Counted from the first letter of the stretch, positions 1 to 6,385 are shown. The stretch is DNA of 7,436 bases from DATJHM01 sp035493895 (GCA_035493895.1 DATJHM010000142.1:1-7436), one strand, 5' to 3'. Made by a program: numbers and translations. Notes: generated by a model from the sequence alone, not told the origin.

Positions 1-4
1 AATG

Positions 5-28
5 TGGTGGAGCGCGTGCGCTCCACCA
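5..28. terminator. GC-rich perfect hairpin at left edge
   Basis: Bases 5-14 pair perfectly with 19-28 (10 bp, 4-nt loop CGTG). On the + strand ATTTTC follows, a short and weak T-run; on the - strand there is no T-tract. It could end a + strand gene lying left of the window, or end the substrate-binding protein transcript about 140 nt beyond its stop codon. The structure is certain from the sequence; the terminator role is inferred. Confidence 0.5.
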
Positions 29-83
29 ATTTTCGCTACAAAAATCTGAGAACCGTTACGCAGAAAAGTTGACAGAATACCAG

Positions 84-160
84 GTACATTCAAGCGACAA
101 ACGCGGAATGTTTGCCTGTTTGGCTGCACAACGGATTCCGCGAACGTTGCTTGAATGTAC
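84..160. repeat. long imperfect inverted repeat downstream of the binding-protein gene
   Basis: The arm GTACATTCAAGC (84-95) is exactly inverted at 149-160, and CGCGGAAT (102-109) is exactly inverted at 135-142. The six-base gaps between these blocks are equal on both sides and partly paired, so about 23 of 26 positions can pair around a 25-nt loop. It begins 8 nt past the stop codon of the gene on the - strand. No U-tract follows on either strand, so it is not a textbook terminator. It may be an mRNA 3' end-protecting structure or a dispersed palindromic repeat. Confidence 0.6.
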
Positions 161-167
161 TTACAGC

Positions 168-1298
168 TTATGTGGTTGGTAATTTGACACTTACCCCGTC
201 AGGACAGACTTGCCCCTGAGTAGCAGCGGTGACACAGATAGAGACGACGGCGTTGGGGCCGCTATCAGTGAAGTCGGCGAAGAAGCTGCTGGGCAGATTG
301 CTGAAGGCGGTCTCTCCCTCTTTCACAGTATCGGTTGTCACAAAGGGGAAGGGGATCATGATATTGGCTTTAGCATGTTTGCCCTGAAGGATCTGAGATG
401 CCAATTCCAGGGAAACCAGCGCCAGGAAGGGGGGCTGGCCGATCGAGAGCGCTTTCAGACCCTGGCTCTTGTACTGCAACATATACTCACGATAGCCATT
501 TTCGGCCTCGCCTGCGATGACGGTGGGCATAGGACGCTTGGCCGCCAGGATGGCCCGAATGACCCCATCCGTACCGCCCTGGCACCAGACGGCGTCAATC
601 TTATCCAATGAGGTGAGCTGGGCGGTGGTATTGCGCTCGGCGACATCCGAGGCCCATTGCCCGGTGTATTGAGCGATGACTTTGATGTTAGGATATTTTT
701 TGAAGACATCGGCTGCCCCCTGGTTGCGCTCCTGATCCACAGACGTTCCGGGCACGCCAGTGACCATGATCACGTTGCCTTTGCCATTGAGGGCATCCAC
801 GATGTATTGCGCGAGCTGCTGACCGAGCTTGTATTGATCAGTGTTGACCTTGAGAGCACAGGGAGCAGTCACGATACTGTCATAAGAAACAACAAGGATA
901 CCGGCATTGCAGGCCTGCTGGATCACGCCATTCAGTCCGGTCGGGGAAGCTGCGTCGATCACGATGGCATCCACATGCGACGAAATAAGATCATCCATTT
1001 GTTGCGTCTGCTTGGATACATCGTTGCCTGCGTTATAAATAGTACACTTGATGAGTGTTTTGTAGGGAGCCATCGCGCAGGCGGCTTTGAACTCATTCTC
1101 CATCTCGACACGCCAGGTATTGCCAATATACGAATTACTCAGAGCGATCGAGTAAGGGCCTGTGTGGCCTTTGCCAGTGGAGGGTGTCTGCGTGCCGGTG
1201 CGCGTAGCAACTACACTTACGAGGACGATAGCAAGAATAACTAAAACGATCACAACTCCCAGGATAGTCGCGGTGAGACGGTTGAAGCGAAGGCTCAT
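168..1298 (-). CDS. sugar-type ABC transporter substrate-binding protein
   Basis: Predicted 376-aa extracytoplasmic binding protein of the ribose/periplasmic-binding type (Peripl_BP_4-like) that would capture a sugar or similar small solute for an ABC importer. Residues 1-9 are basic (MSLRFNRLT) and about 11-31 form one hydrophobic segment. No lipobox cysteine follows, so it looks like an uncleaved membrane anchor or a Sec signal. A Thr/Gly/Ser linker (32-47) leads to two alpha/beta lobes. Family-like stretches are SNSYIGNTWR (54-63), VDAIVIDAASP (109-119), AGILVVSYD (132-140), the ligand-type arginine in QERNQG (189-194) and GGTDG (241-245). The start at 1298 is chosen because AAGGGAG lies 5 nt upstream and the hydrophobic segment then begins at once; an upstream in-frame extension to 1445 is probably leader. 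Seven cysteines are unusual, including C355 and C365 near the end. No permease or ATPase gene is visible, and the substrate is unknown. Confidence 0.88.
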   Translation of the reverse strand: MSLRFNRLTATILGVVIVLVILAIVLVSVVATRTGTQTPSTGKGHTGPYSIALSNSYIGNTWRVEMENEFKAACAMAPYKTLIKCTIYNAGNDVSKQTQQMDDLISSHVDAIVIDAASPTGLNGVIQQACNAGILVVSYDSIVTAPCALKVNTDQYKLGQQLAQYIVDALNGKGNVIMVTGVPGTSVDQERNQGAADVFKKYPNIKVIAQYTGQWASDVAERNTTAQLTSLDKIDAVWCQGGTDGVIRAILAAKRPMPTVIAGEAENGYREYMLQYKSQGLKALSIGQPPFLALVSLELASQILQGKHAKANIMIPFPFVTTDTVKEGETAFSNLPSSFFADFTDSGPNAVVSICVTAATQGQVCPDGVSVKLPTT

Positions 1299-1303
1299 AA
1301 AAT

Positions 1304-1310
1304 CTCCCTT
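1304..1310 (-). promoter_or_regulatory. Shine-Dalgarno site deciding the binding-protein start
   Basis: AAGGGAG on the - strand lies 5 nt before the ATG at 1298. This supports starting the protein there rather than at the in-frame upstream codon at 1445. Confidence 0.75.
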
Positions 1311-1317
1311 GTCCTTG

Positions 1318-1351
1318 TTCTGCGCACGCACGACCTCGCCCGTGCGCAGAA
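1318..1351 (-). promoter_or_regulatory. leader hairpin just upstream of the binding-protein Shine-Dalgarno site
   Basis: TTCTGCGCACG (1318-1328) is perfectly inverted at 1341-1351, giving an 11-bp GC-rich stem with a 12-nt loop. Its base lies 7 nt from the Shine-Dalgarno site of the - strand gene. The upstream neighbour is divergent, so this hairpin has no obvious transcript to terminate. An mRNA leader structure (stability or translation control) is the simpler reading. Confidence 0.55.
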
Positions 1352-1584
1352 TATCCCCTACATAGTACTTCTTTGGACTAAGTGCGAATGAGAATGACAG
1401 GATCTTCCGCTGGCTCTTTTTACCCTCATTCAGCATTCCACTCAAGCGGGACTGGTTTCAGGATCTGATCTGACCTGGAATATGCTATCCTTCCTTATCT
1501 GCCTTGTTCTAAGCTATATGAATGAAGAGGCAATAAAAATATATTAAAAATAATAACATATAAATCAGCGGCCGCATAGCTCTA

Positions 1585-1613
1585 TTGACGTCCAACGCCC
1601 CATCCATTATGCT
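1585..1613 (+). promoter_or_regulatory. sigma70-like promoter for the cysteine-cluster gene
   Basis: TTGACG (1585-1590) and TATGCT (1608-1613) are separated by exactly 17 bp, matching the -35 and -10 consensus at 5 and 4 of 6 positions. Transcription would start near 1620, leaving a leader of about 140 nt before the ATG at 1762. The leader contains only weak hairpins, such as AACAC/GTGTT at 1662-1677. Confidence 0.55.
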
Positions 1614-1761
1614 AATAAATGAAAAATACTGCATTACGACTCAAGCATGCATATCTCCTGGAACACGTCTATGTGTTTTCAACGTATCGAGGCATGTGCC
1701 ATGTTATTTCTTTCCTTGCTGGCGTAGATCCACCATCAATTACAACTTTGAGGAGTGTGAC

Positions 1762-2796
1762 ATGAAACTGATCCAGCATGCCGAATACCAGGGCGTCTAT
1801 CTCTACAATCAAGAGGCTTTTCAACGCTGTCAGGCCGCGATTGCGCAATGGAAAGAGCGCAACGATAGCATAGCTGTACCTGCCTATTCATTACAGTGGA
1901 CGTATGCATCGACTCAAGTGTTTGTGCGCGCTCTTTCTCAATTATTTCATGAGTACAATCGCATCATATGGGAAGATTTCAATTACTGTCGACAATGTGG
2001 CGGACAATGCTGCGTGAGTGGTGCGTCAAATGTACGACCTTTCGATTTCATCGCCGTGGCCTTGCTTGATAAAGCGATTCCGGTGCTACAGGATAACATT
2101 ACGGCGTGGGATCGCGAATGTATCTATCTCTCCAATCATAGATGCTCCTGGCCGGACGAGTGGAGGACCATCAAGTGCTGGTCATTTTATTGTCTGGGGG
2201 CAGGACCATGGCGGGCGGATGCTTCGATAAGCGAGATGCGCGGCGAAATTGCCGACAAATTACAGCGACTTATGCGCGCATCCTTACCTCCGCAATTGCG
2301 TACCTATGAAGAGGTGCAAAATATTGTTCTTGCCGACTACCTGGATGAGCCGCTCAGTTTCGCAAATGCGTTGCACAATGCTCTCGGCGAAATTTTCGTT
2401 GCTCCGTTTAGCGAACGCTATCCCGCGCTGGCAATGCCTCCGATTACGACGACGGTAGAAGATCACAACATGCTTAGTAAAGCGAGTTCCCGGCAGCGGG
2501 ACATTGCGCTTCTCCCCTTATTCGATGAGAAGGTAGCGGCCTTTATCGCCGAAGCAATCGAGCAAATCTATGAGCACGAGATAGCAGTTCCTGAAGAGCT
2601 GAATATCGACGCGACACAATTTTTGGAGGATCTGGAGTCGTTGCAATGGATCATCGAGGGCCATCCCTCGCAACAATCGAAGCTCCTGAAAGAGATGTCC
2701 CTTCGCTATGCGAACGCTCCGGCCCCGGGTGACCAGGAAAAGTCTACGCTCTGGTATCGTATGCGCGATGTGATCTTTACCTTGCTCCGGTTTTAG
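1762..2796 (+). CDS. YkgJ-like cysteine-cluster protein
   Basis: A 344-aa, probably cytoplasmic protein with no signal peptide or membrane segment. It carries C76-x2-C79-x3-C83-C84 (CRQCGGQCC), which resembles the CxxCxxxCC-type signature of the YkgJ / FliB-like zinc- or iron-chelating family. Four more cysteines follow at 120, 128, 139 and 144 (last pair as KCWSFYC), giving eight clustered in about 70 residues, enough to bind a metal ion or Fe-S cluster. The last 200 residues are helical-looking and acidic with no motif I recognise. The start at 1762 is chosen because GAGGAG (1750-1755) lies 6 nt upstream; the longer frame begins inside the predicted -35 box. It appears to be transcribed alone. 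Biochemical role unknown; FliB-type flagellin lysine methylase is a possible relative, but no flagellar gene is nearby. Confidence 0.78.
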   Translation: MKLIQHAEYQGVYLYNQEAFQRCQAAIAQWKERNDSIAVPAYSLQWTYASTQVFVRALSQLFHEYNRIIWEDFNYCRQCGGQCCVSGASNVRPFDFIAVALLDKAIPVLQDNITAWDRECIYLSNHRCSWPDEWRTIKCWSFYCLGAGPWRADASISEMRGEIADKLQRLMRASLPPQLRTYEEVQNIVLADYLDEPLSFANALHNALGEIFVAPFSERYPALAMPPITTTVEDHNMLSKASSRQRDIALLPLFDEKVAAFIAEAIEQIYEHEIAVPEELNIDATQFLEDLESLQWIIEGHPSQQSKLLKEMSLRYANAPAPGDQEKSTLWYRMRDVIFTLLRF

Positions 2797-2856
2797 CGCA
2801 CATGATAAACTGAAGAAAAGATTTGTGCACCACAGACGGGATTTGAAGCGAAGTAA

Positions 2857-2894
2857 ACAGATGCAGACGAGGGGATCCCCCCGTCTGCATCTGT
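2857..2894 (+). terminator. strong hairpin between cysteine-cluster and acetyltransferase genes
   Basis: Bases 2857-2869 pair perfectly with 2882-2894 (13 bp). After one mismatch, GGGG (2871-2874) can pair with CCCC (2877-2880). It is the strongest hairpin in the window. No T-tract follows (TGCTCTAAAC), so it may be a U-tract-less terminator of the upstream gene or a leader structure of the acetyltransferase, whose Shine-Dalgarno site starts 27 nt downstream. Confidence 0.5.
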
Positions 2895-2933
2895 TGCTCT
2901 AAACGTCTGGATAACGTCCGAAAGGAGATCGGA

Positions 2934-3485
2934 ATGCCAATAAGTAGCGGCCCACAAAGCGATAGATCCAGGCAGAATGCTGTGAGTATCGAGCCATGGG
3001 GTAAAGGCGATCTGCCACTCTTGCAGAAACTACTGGGTGACCCGGCGATGATGGAGCATCTCGGTGGTCCCGAAAGCGACGAACAGCTTGTCAGGCGTCA
3101 GGCCCGCTACGAGCGGCTCGCCGAGACTGGCAATGACCGGATGTTCAAGATTATTCACGAGGCCACGGGCGAGGCGGTCGGTTCGGTCGGCTATTGGGAA
3201 AGTACCCACAACGGAGAAGCGATTTACGAGGCTGGCTGGTCGGTGCTCCCTGCGTTCCAGGGGCGCGGCATCGCGGGTGCTGCAACCAGGCTGGCGATTG
3301 CGATGGCCAGAGCAGATGGCAAACATCGCTTCCTGCATGCCTTCCCATCTGTGAACAATCCACCATCGAACGCGCTCTGCCGCAAGCTGGGCTTCACGCT
3401 GATCGAGGAATGCAAGTTCGAATATCCCAGGGGCAGCTTCATGCAGTGCAATAACTGGCGTCTTGATCTCGCCGTGGACAATTAG
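2934..3485 (+). CDS. GNAT-family N-acetyltransferase (RimJ/RimL-like)
   Basis: A complete 183-aa cytoplasmic enzyme expected to transfer an acetyl group from acetyl-CoA to an amine. After a polar N-terminal tail of about 16 residues comes an Acetyltransf_3-like GNAT fold. Strands around SVGYWES (84-90) and YEAGWSVLP (98-106) lead into the pyrophosphate-binding motif A, Q109-G-R-G-I-A114, followed by its helix. NNPPSNALCRKLGF (141-154) is the usual motif B, with Asn141 and Ser145 in the expected places. The length fits the family. AAAGGAG (2921-2927), 6 nt upstream of the ATG, fixes the start. The acceptor could be a small molecule, antibiotic or protein N-terminus; sequence alone does not decide. 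No terminator with a U-tract separates it from the next gene 160 bp downstream, so weak co-transcription is possible. Confidence 0.9.
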   Translation: MPISSGPQSDRSRQNAVSIEPWGKGDLPLLQKLLGDPAMMEHLGGPESDEQLVRRQARYERLAETGNDRMFKIIHEATGEAVGSVGYWESTHNGEAIYEAGWSVLPAFQGRGIAGAATRLAIAMARADGKHRFLHAFPSVNNPPSNALCRKLGFTLIEECKFEYPRGSFMQCNNWRLDLAVDN

Positions 3486-3560
3486 AGTAGCAGCGGGGTT
3501 TATGGGCGGAGAGAAATCGCGTATCGAGCGAGAAGAAGCTGGCAGAGAAACGCAATGAGA

Positions 3561-3569
3561 TGCGATAAT
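3561..3569 (+). promoter_or_regulatory. possible extended -10 promoter element for the cyclase gene
   Basis: TGCGATAAT combines a TGN extension with GATAAT (5 of 6 to consensus). There is no good -35 box at 16-18 bp. Transcription would start near 3576, placing the hairpin at 3589-3620 inside the cyclase leader. Confidence 0.3.
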
Positions 3570-3588
3570 ACAAGGGCGAGGGCTATTT

Positions 3589-3620
3589 GAGCGAAGGCCA
3601 GGATGTGCTGGCCTTCGCTC
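3589..3620 (+). promoter_or_regulatory. perfect hairpin upstream of the cyclase Shine-Dalgarno site
   Basis: GAGCGAAGGCCA (3589-3600) is exactly inverted at 3609-3620, a 12-bp stem with an 8-nt loop. It ends 9 nt before GAAAGG (3630-3635). There is no U-tract. It could be a leader structure of the cyclase mRNA or a terminator for the acetyltransferase. Confidence 0.5.
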
Positions 3621-3645
3621 TCTCACAACGAAAGGCTTGTGTAAC

Positions 3646-4452
3646 ATGACAAACTGGGATGTATTGCTCAAGAGCCAGATCATCGATCTTTCCATGACGG
3701 TTTCGCCCGACACCCCCGGCACCTGGCCCACCCACATGATGCATACCACCAGAGTCTGGAATTATTATGCGCCACTCAACGAGCGACAAGGCACAGTGCC
3801 CAGCGAGGCCCCCTACCAGACGCGTTTCTGGATTATCGATGAACATTGCGGCACGCACTTCGATGCGCCCACGCACTTCATTCCGCCGCCCGATTCTCAT
3901 CTGCCATGGGCAAACGAATTTGGCTTGCAGACAGGCGAAAAGGTACCTGTGCAGGATCTGGTCGGTCCGGCGGTGACCATCGATGTGACACATCTCTCCG
4001 GTCAGGGCGAGCATGGGGAGAGTCCCTGGATCACAGCGGAGCATATTCAGGCCTGGGAAACACAGCATGGCGCGATCCAGCCGGGCGAAGTAGTTTTGCT
4101 GCACACCGGTTGGGATACCTACTGGGCGGCAGGGCCTGCGGGAGATGCGTATTGCAAAACACCCCTGATTTTCAAGCAAGGACCGGGCTGGCCTGCGGTC
4201 AGCGTCGGACTTGTGCTCTACCTCCATGAACGGGGCGTGCGTTGTATTGGCGTCGATACGCCGAGCATCGGGGCCGCACACGATGGCGCGCCAGCTCACC
4301 AGGAAGGGCTGAGCCGTGGTATACGCTATATTGAGCAGCTCACCAATCTGCAACACCTGCCACCACGAGGCGCGTACTTTCTCTTTCTCCCGGTCAAAGT
4401 AGCAGGCGCTACTGGTGGACCGGGGCGAGCGATTGCGTTGCTCGCCCGCTAA
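3646..4452 (+). CDS. cyclase-family metal-dependent hydrolase (kynurenine formamidase-like)
   Basis: A 268-aa cytoplasmic enzyme of the cyclase family (PF04199), which contains bacterial kynurenine formamidase KynB, isatin hydrolase and polyketide cyclases. The signature HxGTHxDxPxH is complete at H67-C-G-T-H71-F-D73-A-P-T-H77. H218 and E230, 12 residues apart, sit where the remaining metal ligands of KynB-type enzymes lie, so the di-metal site looks intact. Other family-like stretches are IDLSMTVSPDTP (13-24), LLHTGWD (151-157) and IGVDTPSIG (201-209). ATG 3646 is chosen because GAAAGG (3630-3635) lies 10 nt upstream; TTG 3637, three codons earlier, is too close to it. At 268 aa it is longer than KynB (about 210 aa). 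No tryptophan-degradation gene is nearby, so the substrate (formamide, lactam or other ring) remains open. Confidence 0.9.
   Translation: MTNWDVLLKSQIIDLSMTVSPDTPGTWPTHMMHTTRVWNYYAPLNERQGTVPSEAPYQTRFWIIDEHCGTHFDAPTHFIPPPDSHLPWANEFGLQTGEKVPVQDLVGPAVTIDVTHLSGQGEHGESPWITAEHIQAWETQHGAIQPGEVVLLHTGWDTYWAAGPAGDAYCKTPLIFKQGPGWPAVSVGLVLYLHERGVRCIGVDTPSIGAAHDGAPAHQEGLSRGIRYIEQLTNLQHLPPRGAYFLFLPVKVAGATGGPGRAIALLAR
4423..4447 (+). terminator. hairpin overlapping the end of the cyclase gene
   Basis: GGGCGAGC (4423-4430) is exactly inverted at 4440-4447, an 8-bp stem with a 9-nt loop, lying inside the last codons and ending just before the TAA at 4450-4452. There is no U-tract. It is the only obvious candidate for ending this transcript before the convergent aldo/keto reductase. 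The 130-bp gap 4453-4582 shows nothing else I can identify. Confidence 0.35.
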
Positions 4453-4582
4453 GTAGGAAGAGACGTTCCATTGACTGCCTCCTCGACCTGAGAAACAGTA
4501 GGGTCAAGACAACTCAACGTGTGGAAGCTCGACGTCCAGTGATCATGATCGAGGAAGCTGCCCTTTTTCCTTTACCGGTCCG

Positions 4583-5680
4583 CTAATAGCGTTCCTTCTC
4601 GTTATTTAGCAGAGTAGGAAATATATTAACAGAGGGCACGCCATTAACCGTGGCACCAGCATGCGAGCCGCTCGGCGAGAATGTCCAGACGAGATGACTC
4701 GGGAAATCGAGGGTAGGCTCTGACAGCGTATCGAGAGCGGCAACGTGGGCAGGCGAAAGCTGTAGATCAAGTGCGGCCAGATTCTCATTCAGTTGCTTCA
4801 ACGTGCGTGCTCCGATGATAGTGGAGGTGACACCAGGACGTCCTTGTACCCATGCCAGGGCAACCGCAGCACTCGTCGTCTCCAACTCATGGGCAATCTC
4901 ACTTAACGTATCGAGCAATGCATAATCGTTCTCCGTGAGGCGTTTGATATCTGCTCTGATGTCTCCCCGGCTTTTCTCTGTCGTCCCGCTATTCTGGCGC
5001 GTATATTTGCCCGTTAACACCCCGTTGTTCAACGGACTCCACGGAGTCACGGCCAGACCAAGCTCTTGCGCCATCGGCAGCAACTCACCCTCGACGGTTC
5101 GTGCTCGCAGAGAGTATTCAAGCTGCACGGCAACGATCGGGGACCATCCGCGAAAATGCGCGATGGTCTGAGCCTGCGCAACTTTCCAGGCTGGAGTATC
5201 GGAGAAACCGATGTAGCGGATTTTGCCCGCGCTGACCAGATCATCAAGCGTCCTCATCGTCTCTTCGATCGGCGTAAAGCGATCCCAATTATGCAGCCAG
5301 TACAGGTCGATATAGTCGGTCTGCAAGCGTCTGAGCGATTGCTCACACTGCTCAATGATTGCCTTACGGCTGGCCCCGCCGCCATTCGGGTCGCCAGGAT
5401 AGAGATTGAAGAAGAACTTGGTTGCCAGAACGAGATGATCTCGGCGCGCACCGCCTTTCGCCACGAAGTCACCAATGATCTTTTCAGCATGACCATCGGT
5501 GTAGATATTAGCAACATCGATGAAGTTGCCACCAAGCTCAAGATAGCGGGCAAGAAGAGTTTCGGCAGCGGATACACTGCTGCCCCAGCCCCAATCATCC
5601 CCGAACGTCATCGCCCCCAGGGCAAACGGGCTTACCCGCAAGCCAGAGGTTCCCAGCGTAATATAGGAGTTTAAAGACAT
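4583..5680 (-). CDS. aldo/keto reductase
   Basis: A 365-aa NAD(P)H-dependent oxidoreductase of the aldo/keto reductase TIM-barrel superfamily, reducing a carbonyl to an alcohol in the cytoplasm. The catalytic tetrad is complete: D55, Y60 (in FIDVANIYTDG), K88 (LATKF) and H130 (YWLHNW). Cofactor-side motifs are GFSD (158-161), Q186 with Y189, WSPLNNG (214-220), and G290-A-R292 with Q296 and N299, the arrangement usual for NADP(H) 2'-phosphate binding. Length is slightly above average because of a C-terminal tail (from about 322) containing GATVNG (342-347). AAGGAAGG (5689-5696), about 8 nt upstream of the ATG, supports the start. It lies 61 bp downstream of a TetR gene on the same strand. An operator-like inverted repeat fills the gap, so it is probably the regulator's target. 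Physiological substrate unknown; detoxification of aldehydes or quinones is a guess from the pairing. Confidence 0.93.
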   Translation of the reverse strand: MSLNSYITLGTSGLRVSPFALGAMTFGDDWGWGSSVSAAETLLARYLELGGNFIDVANIYTDGHAEKIIGDFVAKGGARRDHLVLATKFFFNLYPGDPNGGGASRKAIIEQCEQSLRRLQTDYIDLYWLHNWDRFTPIEETMRTLDDLVSAGKIRYIGFSDTPAWKVAQAQTIAHFRGWSPIVAVQLEYSLRARTVEGELLPMAQELGLAVTPWSPLNNGVLTGKYTRQNSGTTEKSRGDIRADIKRLTENDYALLDTLSEIAHELETTSAAVALAWVQGRPGVTSTIIGARTLKQLNENLAALDLQLSPAHVAALDTLSEPTLDFPSHLVWTFSPSGSHAGATVNGVPSVNIFPTLLNNEKERY

Positions 5681-5699
5681 CGAACATTCCTTCCTTTTA

Positions 5700-5729
5700 T
5701 TTAAGTGAGTGAGTAATCTCTCATTTAAA
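5700..5729 (-). promoter_or_regulatory. operator-like inverted repeat upstream of the aldo/keto reductase
   Basis: TTTAAGTGAG (5700-5709) and CTCATTTAAA (5720-5729) are inverted with 9 of 10 matches around a 10-bp spacer. An inner TGAG-N6-CTCA (5710-5723) overlaps it. The 20-bp stretch 5706-5725 matches 15 of 20 positions, in the same orientation, with 6336-6355 next to the TetR promoter. Position, symmetry and duplication all suggest the binding site of the TetR protein encoded at 5742-6314. I see no strong -10 box here, so readthrough from the TetR promoter may also express the reductase. Confidence 0.55.
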
Positions 5730-5741
5730 CATGAAAAAAAT

Positions 5742-6314
5742 TTACGTTTTTGTCACGGCATGCCAAAAAGCGGTAAAGCCAGCGTCACGGGAGCGCTCGG
5801 CCTCCGCAGGATGTTGGAGAATAAACGTAGTCGTCATATTCATGAGTGAGATAAGTAAGGCGATACCAAATTCAGACGGCTGATCCTTGAGAGCCCCGTT
5901 GGCAAGGCATTCTTGCAGCATCGCCTCCAGCGCTTCGTATCCCTCCCTGCCCAGACGCTTGATCTGTTCATTGATGTGATCCGAAATGCTCAACAGAATC
6001 ACCACCTTATATTTGTCCGGATGGTTCACGCCGAAAGCAACATACACATTCCAGAAGTGACGTGCACGCTCCTCTAAGCTCGCCTGAAAGGGATAATCGC
6101 GCATCATTTCCTCGCGCTCCCCACGCTTCAGTGCCAGATACAGGTCGTTGAACAACCTCTCTTTGGTCTCGAAGTAGGTAAACAGAGTTCCTTCTGCGAC
6201 GCCTGCCACCTGAGCAATTTTGGACGTAGGAACGCTCAAGCCTTGCGCGGCAATCAGTTCAATTGCCGCGGCCAGGATCGCATTGCGTTTATCTAGACTT
6301 TTGGGTCTTGCCAT
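5742..6314 (-). CDS. TetR/AcrR-family transcriptional regulator
   Basis: A 190-aa, all-helical DNA-binding repressor of typical family length. The N-terminal TetR_N domain covers about residues 8-55 (RNAILAAAIELIAAQG, then the helix-turn-helix around TSKIAQVAGVAEGTLFTYF, 30-48, and KERLF). The rest forms the ligand-binding and dimer domain, which is variable and does not reveal the inducer. A weak Shine-Dalgarno GGTGAG (6320-6325) lies 5 nt before the ATG, and a clear promoter (6353-6381) drives it. It lies directly upstream of the aldo/keto reductase in the same direction and shares an operator-like motif with it. Autorepression plus reductase control is therefore the likely job. The family assignment is sure; target and ligand are inference. 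Confidence 0.93.
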   Translation of the reverse strand: MARPKSLDKRNAILAAAIELIAAQGLSVPTSKIAQVAGVAEGTLFTYFETKERLFNDLYLALKRGEREEMMRDYPFQASLEERARHFWNVYVAFGVNHPDKYKVVILLSISDHINEQIKRLGREGYEALEAMLQECLANGALKDQPSEFGIALLISLMNMTTTFILQHPAEAERSRDAGFTAFWHAVTKT

Positions 6315-6335
6315 ACACTCTCACCAAGCGAATAA

Positions 6336-6355
6336 TGACTGAGTACTTACCCATT
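6336..6355 (-). promoter_or_regulatory. second copy of the TetR operator-like motif
   Basis: This site and 5706-5725 share the pattern TGAsTGAGTAmTywCyCATT, identical at 15 of 20 positions. It runs from the -10 box of the TetR gene across the expected transcription start (near 6346), where a bound repressor would block transcription. The core is TGAG-N6-CCCA, with three of four symmetric positions kept. Confidence 0.5.
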
Positions 6356-6381
6356 ATAACGTAAAGGGAGGCATTTTGCAA
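6353..6381 (-). promoter_or_regulatory. promoter of the first TetR gene
   Basis: On the - strand TTGCAA (6376-6381) and a perfect TATAAT (6353-6358) are separated by 17 bp. The start would fall near 6346, giving a leader of about 30 nt before the ATG at 6314. This is the best promoter match in the window. Confidence 0.7.
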
Positions 6382-6385
6382 GGCT

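Larger units (their letters stand above)
1299..1761. other. divergent intergenic region, 463 bp, with AT-rich tract
   Basis: No convincing gene lies here. From about 1531 to 1564 the sequence is almost only A and T (mostly A on the + strand), unlike the flanking coding DNA. The region holds the leader hairpin of the left gene (1318-1351) and a sigma70-like promoter for the right gene (1585-1613). I could not find a clear -35/-10 pair for the left gene, though the AT-rich tract is a natural place for one. The nine-base word CCTTGTTCT occurs at both 1313-1321 and 1502-1510, with no evident role. Confidence 0.6.

Noticed and set aside
69..74. Perfect TTGACA on the + strand
   Set aside because: No -10 box lies 16-18 bp downstream and no + strand gene follows; the next bases belong to the inverted repeat.
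657..1244. 195-codon open frame on the + strand inside the binding-protein gene
   Set aside because: Antisense to a well-supported gene, with no ribosome site or domain.
1299..1445. 49-residue in-frame N-terminal extension of the binding protein
   Set aside because: It would bury the signal/anchor segment behind a polar tail, it includes a leader hairpin, and the ATG at 1298 has a much better Shine-Dalgarno site.
1585..1761. Upstream TTG start for the cysteine-cluster protein
   Set aside because: The TTG is part of a predicted -35 box, and GAGGAG precedes the ATG at 1762 with good spacing.
3502..3558. Small 18-aa open frame between the acetyltransferase and cyclase genes
   Set aside because: No ribosome site and no recognisable sequence; such a length is expected by chance.
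3030..3749. 239-codon open frame on the - strand across the acetyltransferase gene
   Set aside because: It is antisense to a clear GNAT gene, has no recognisable domain or good ribosome site, and its composition (many Arg, Pro, Cys) is typical of a shadow frame.
3583..4356. 257-codon open frame on the - strand across the cyclase gene
   Set aside because: It lies opposite a gene with a complete HxGTHxDxPxH site, and the protein shows no domain.
5066..5674. 202-codon open frame on the + strand inside the aldo/keto reductase gene
   Set aside because: Antisense to a reductase with an intact catalytic tetrad; no domain of its own.
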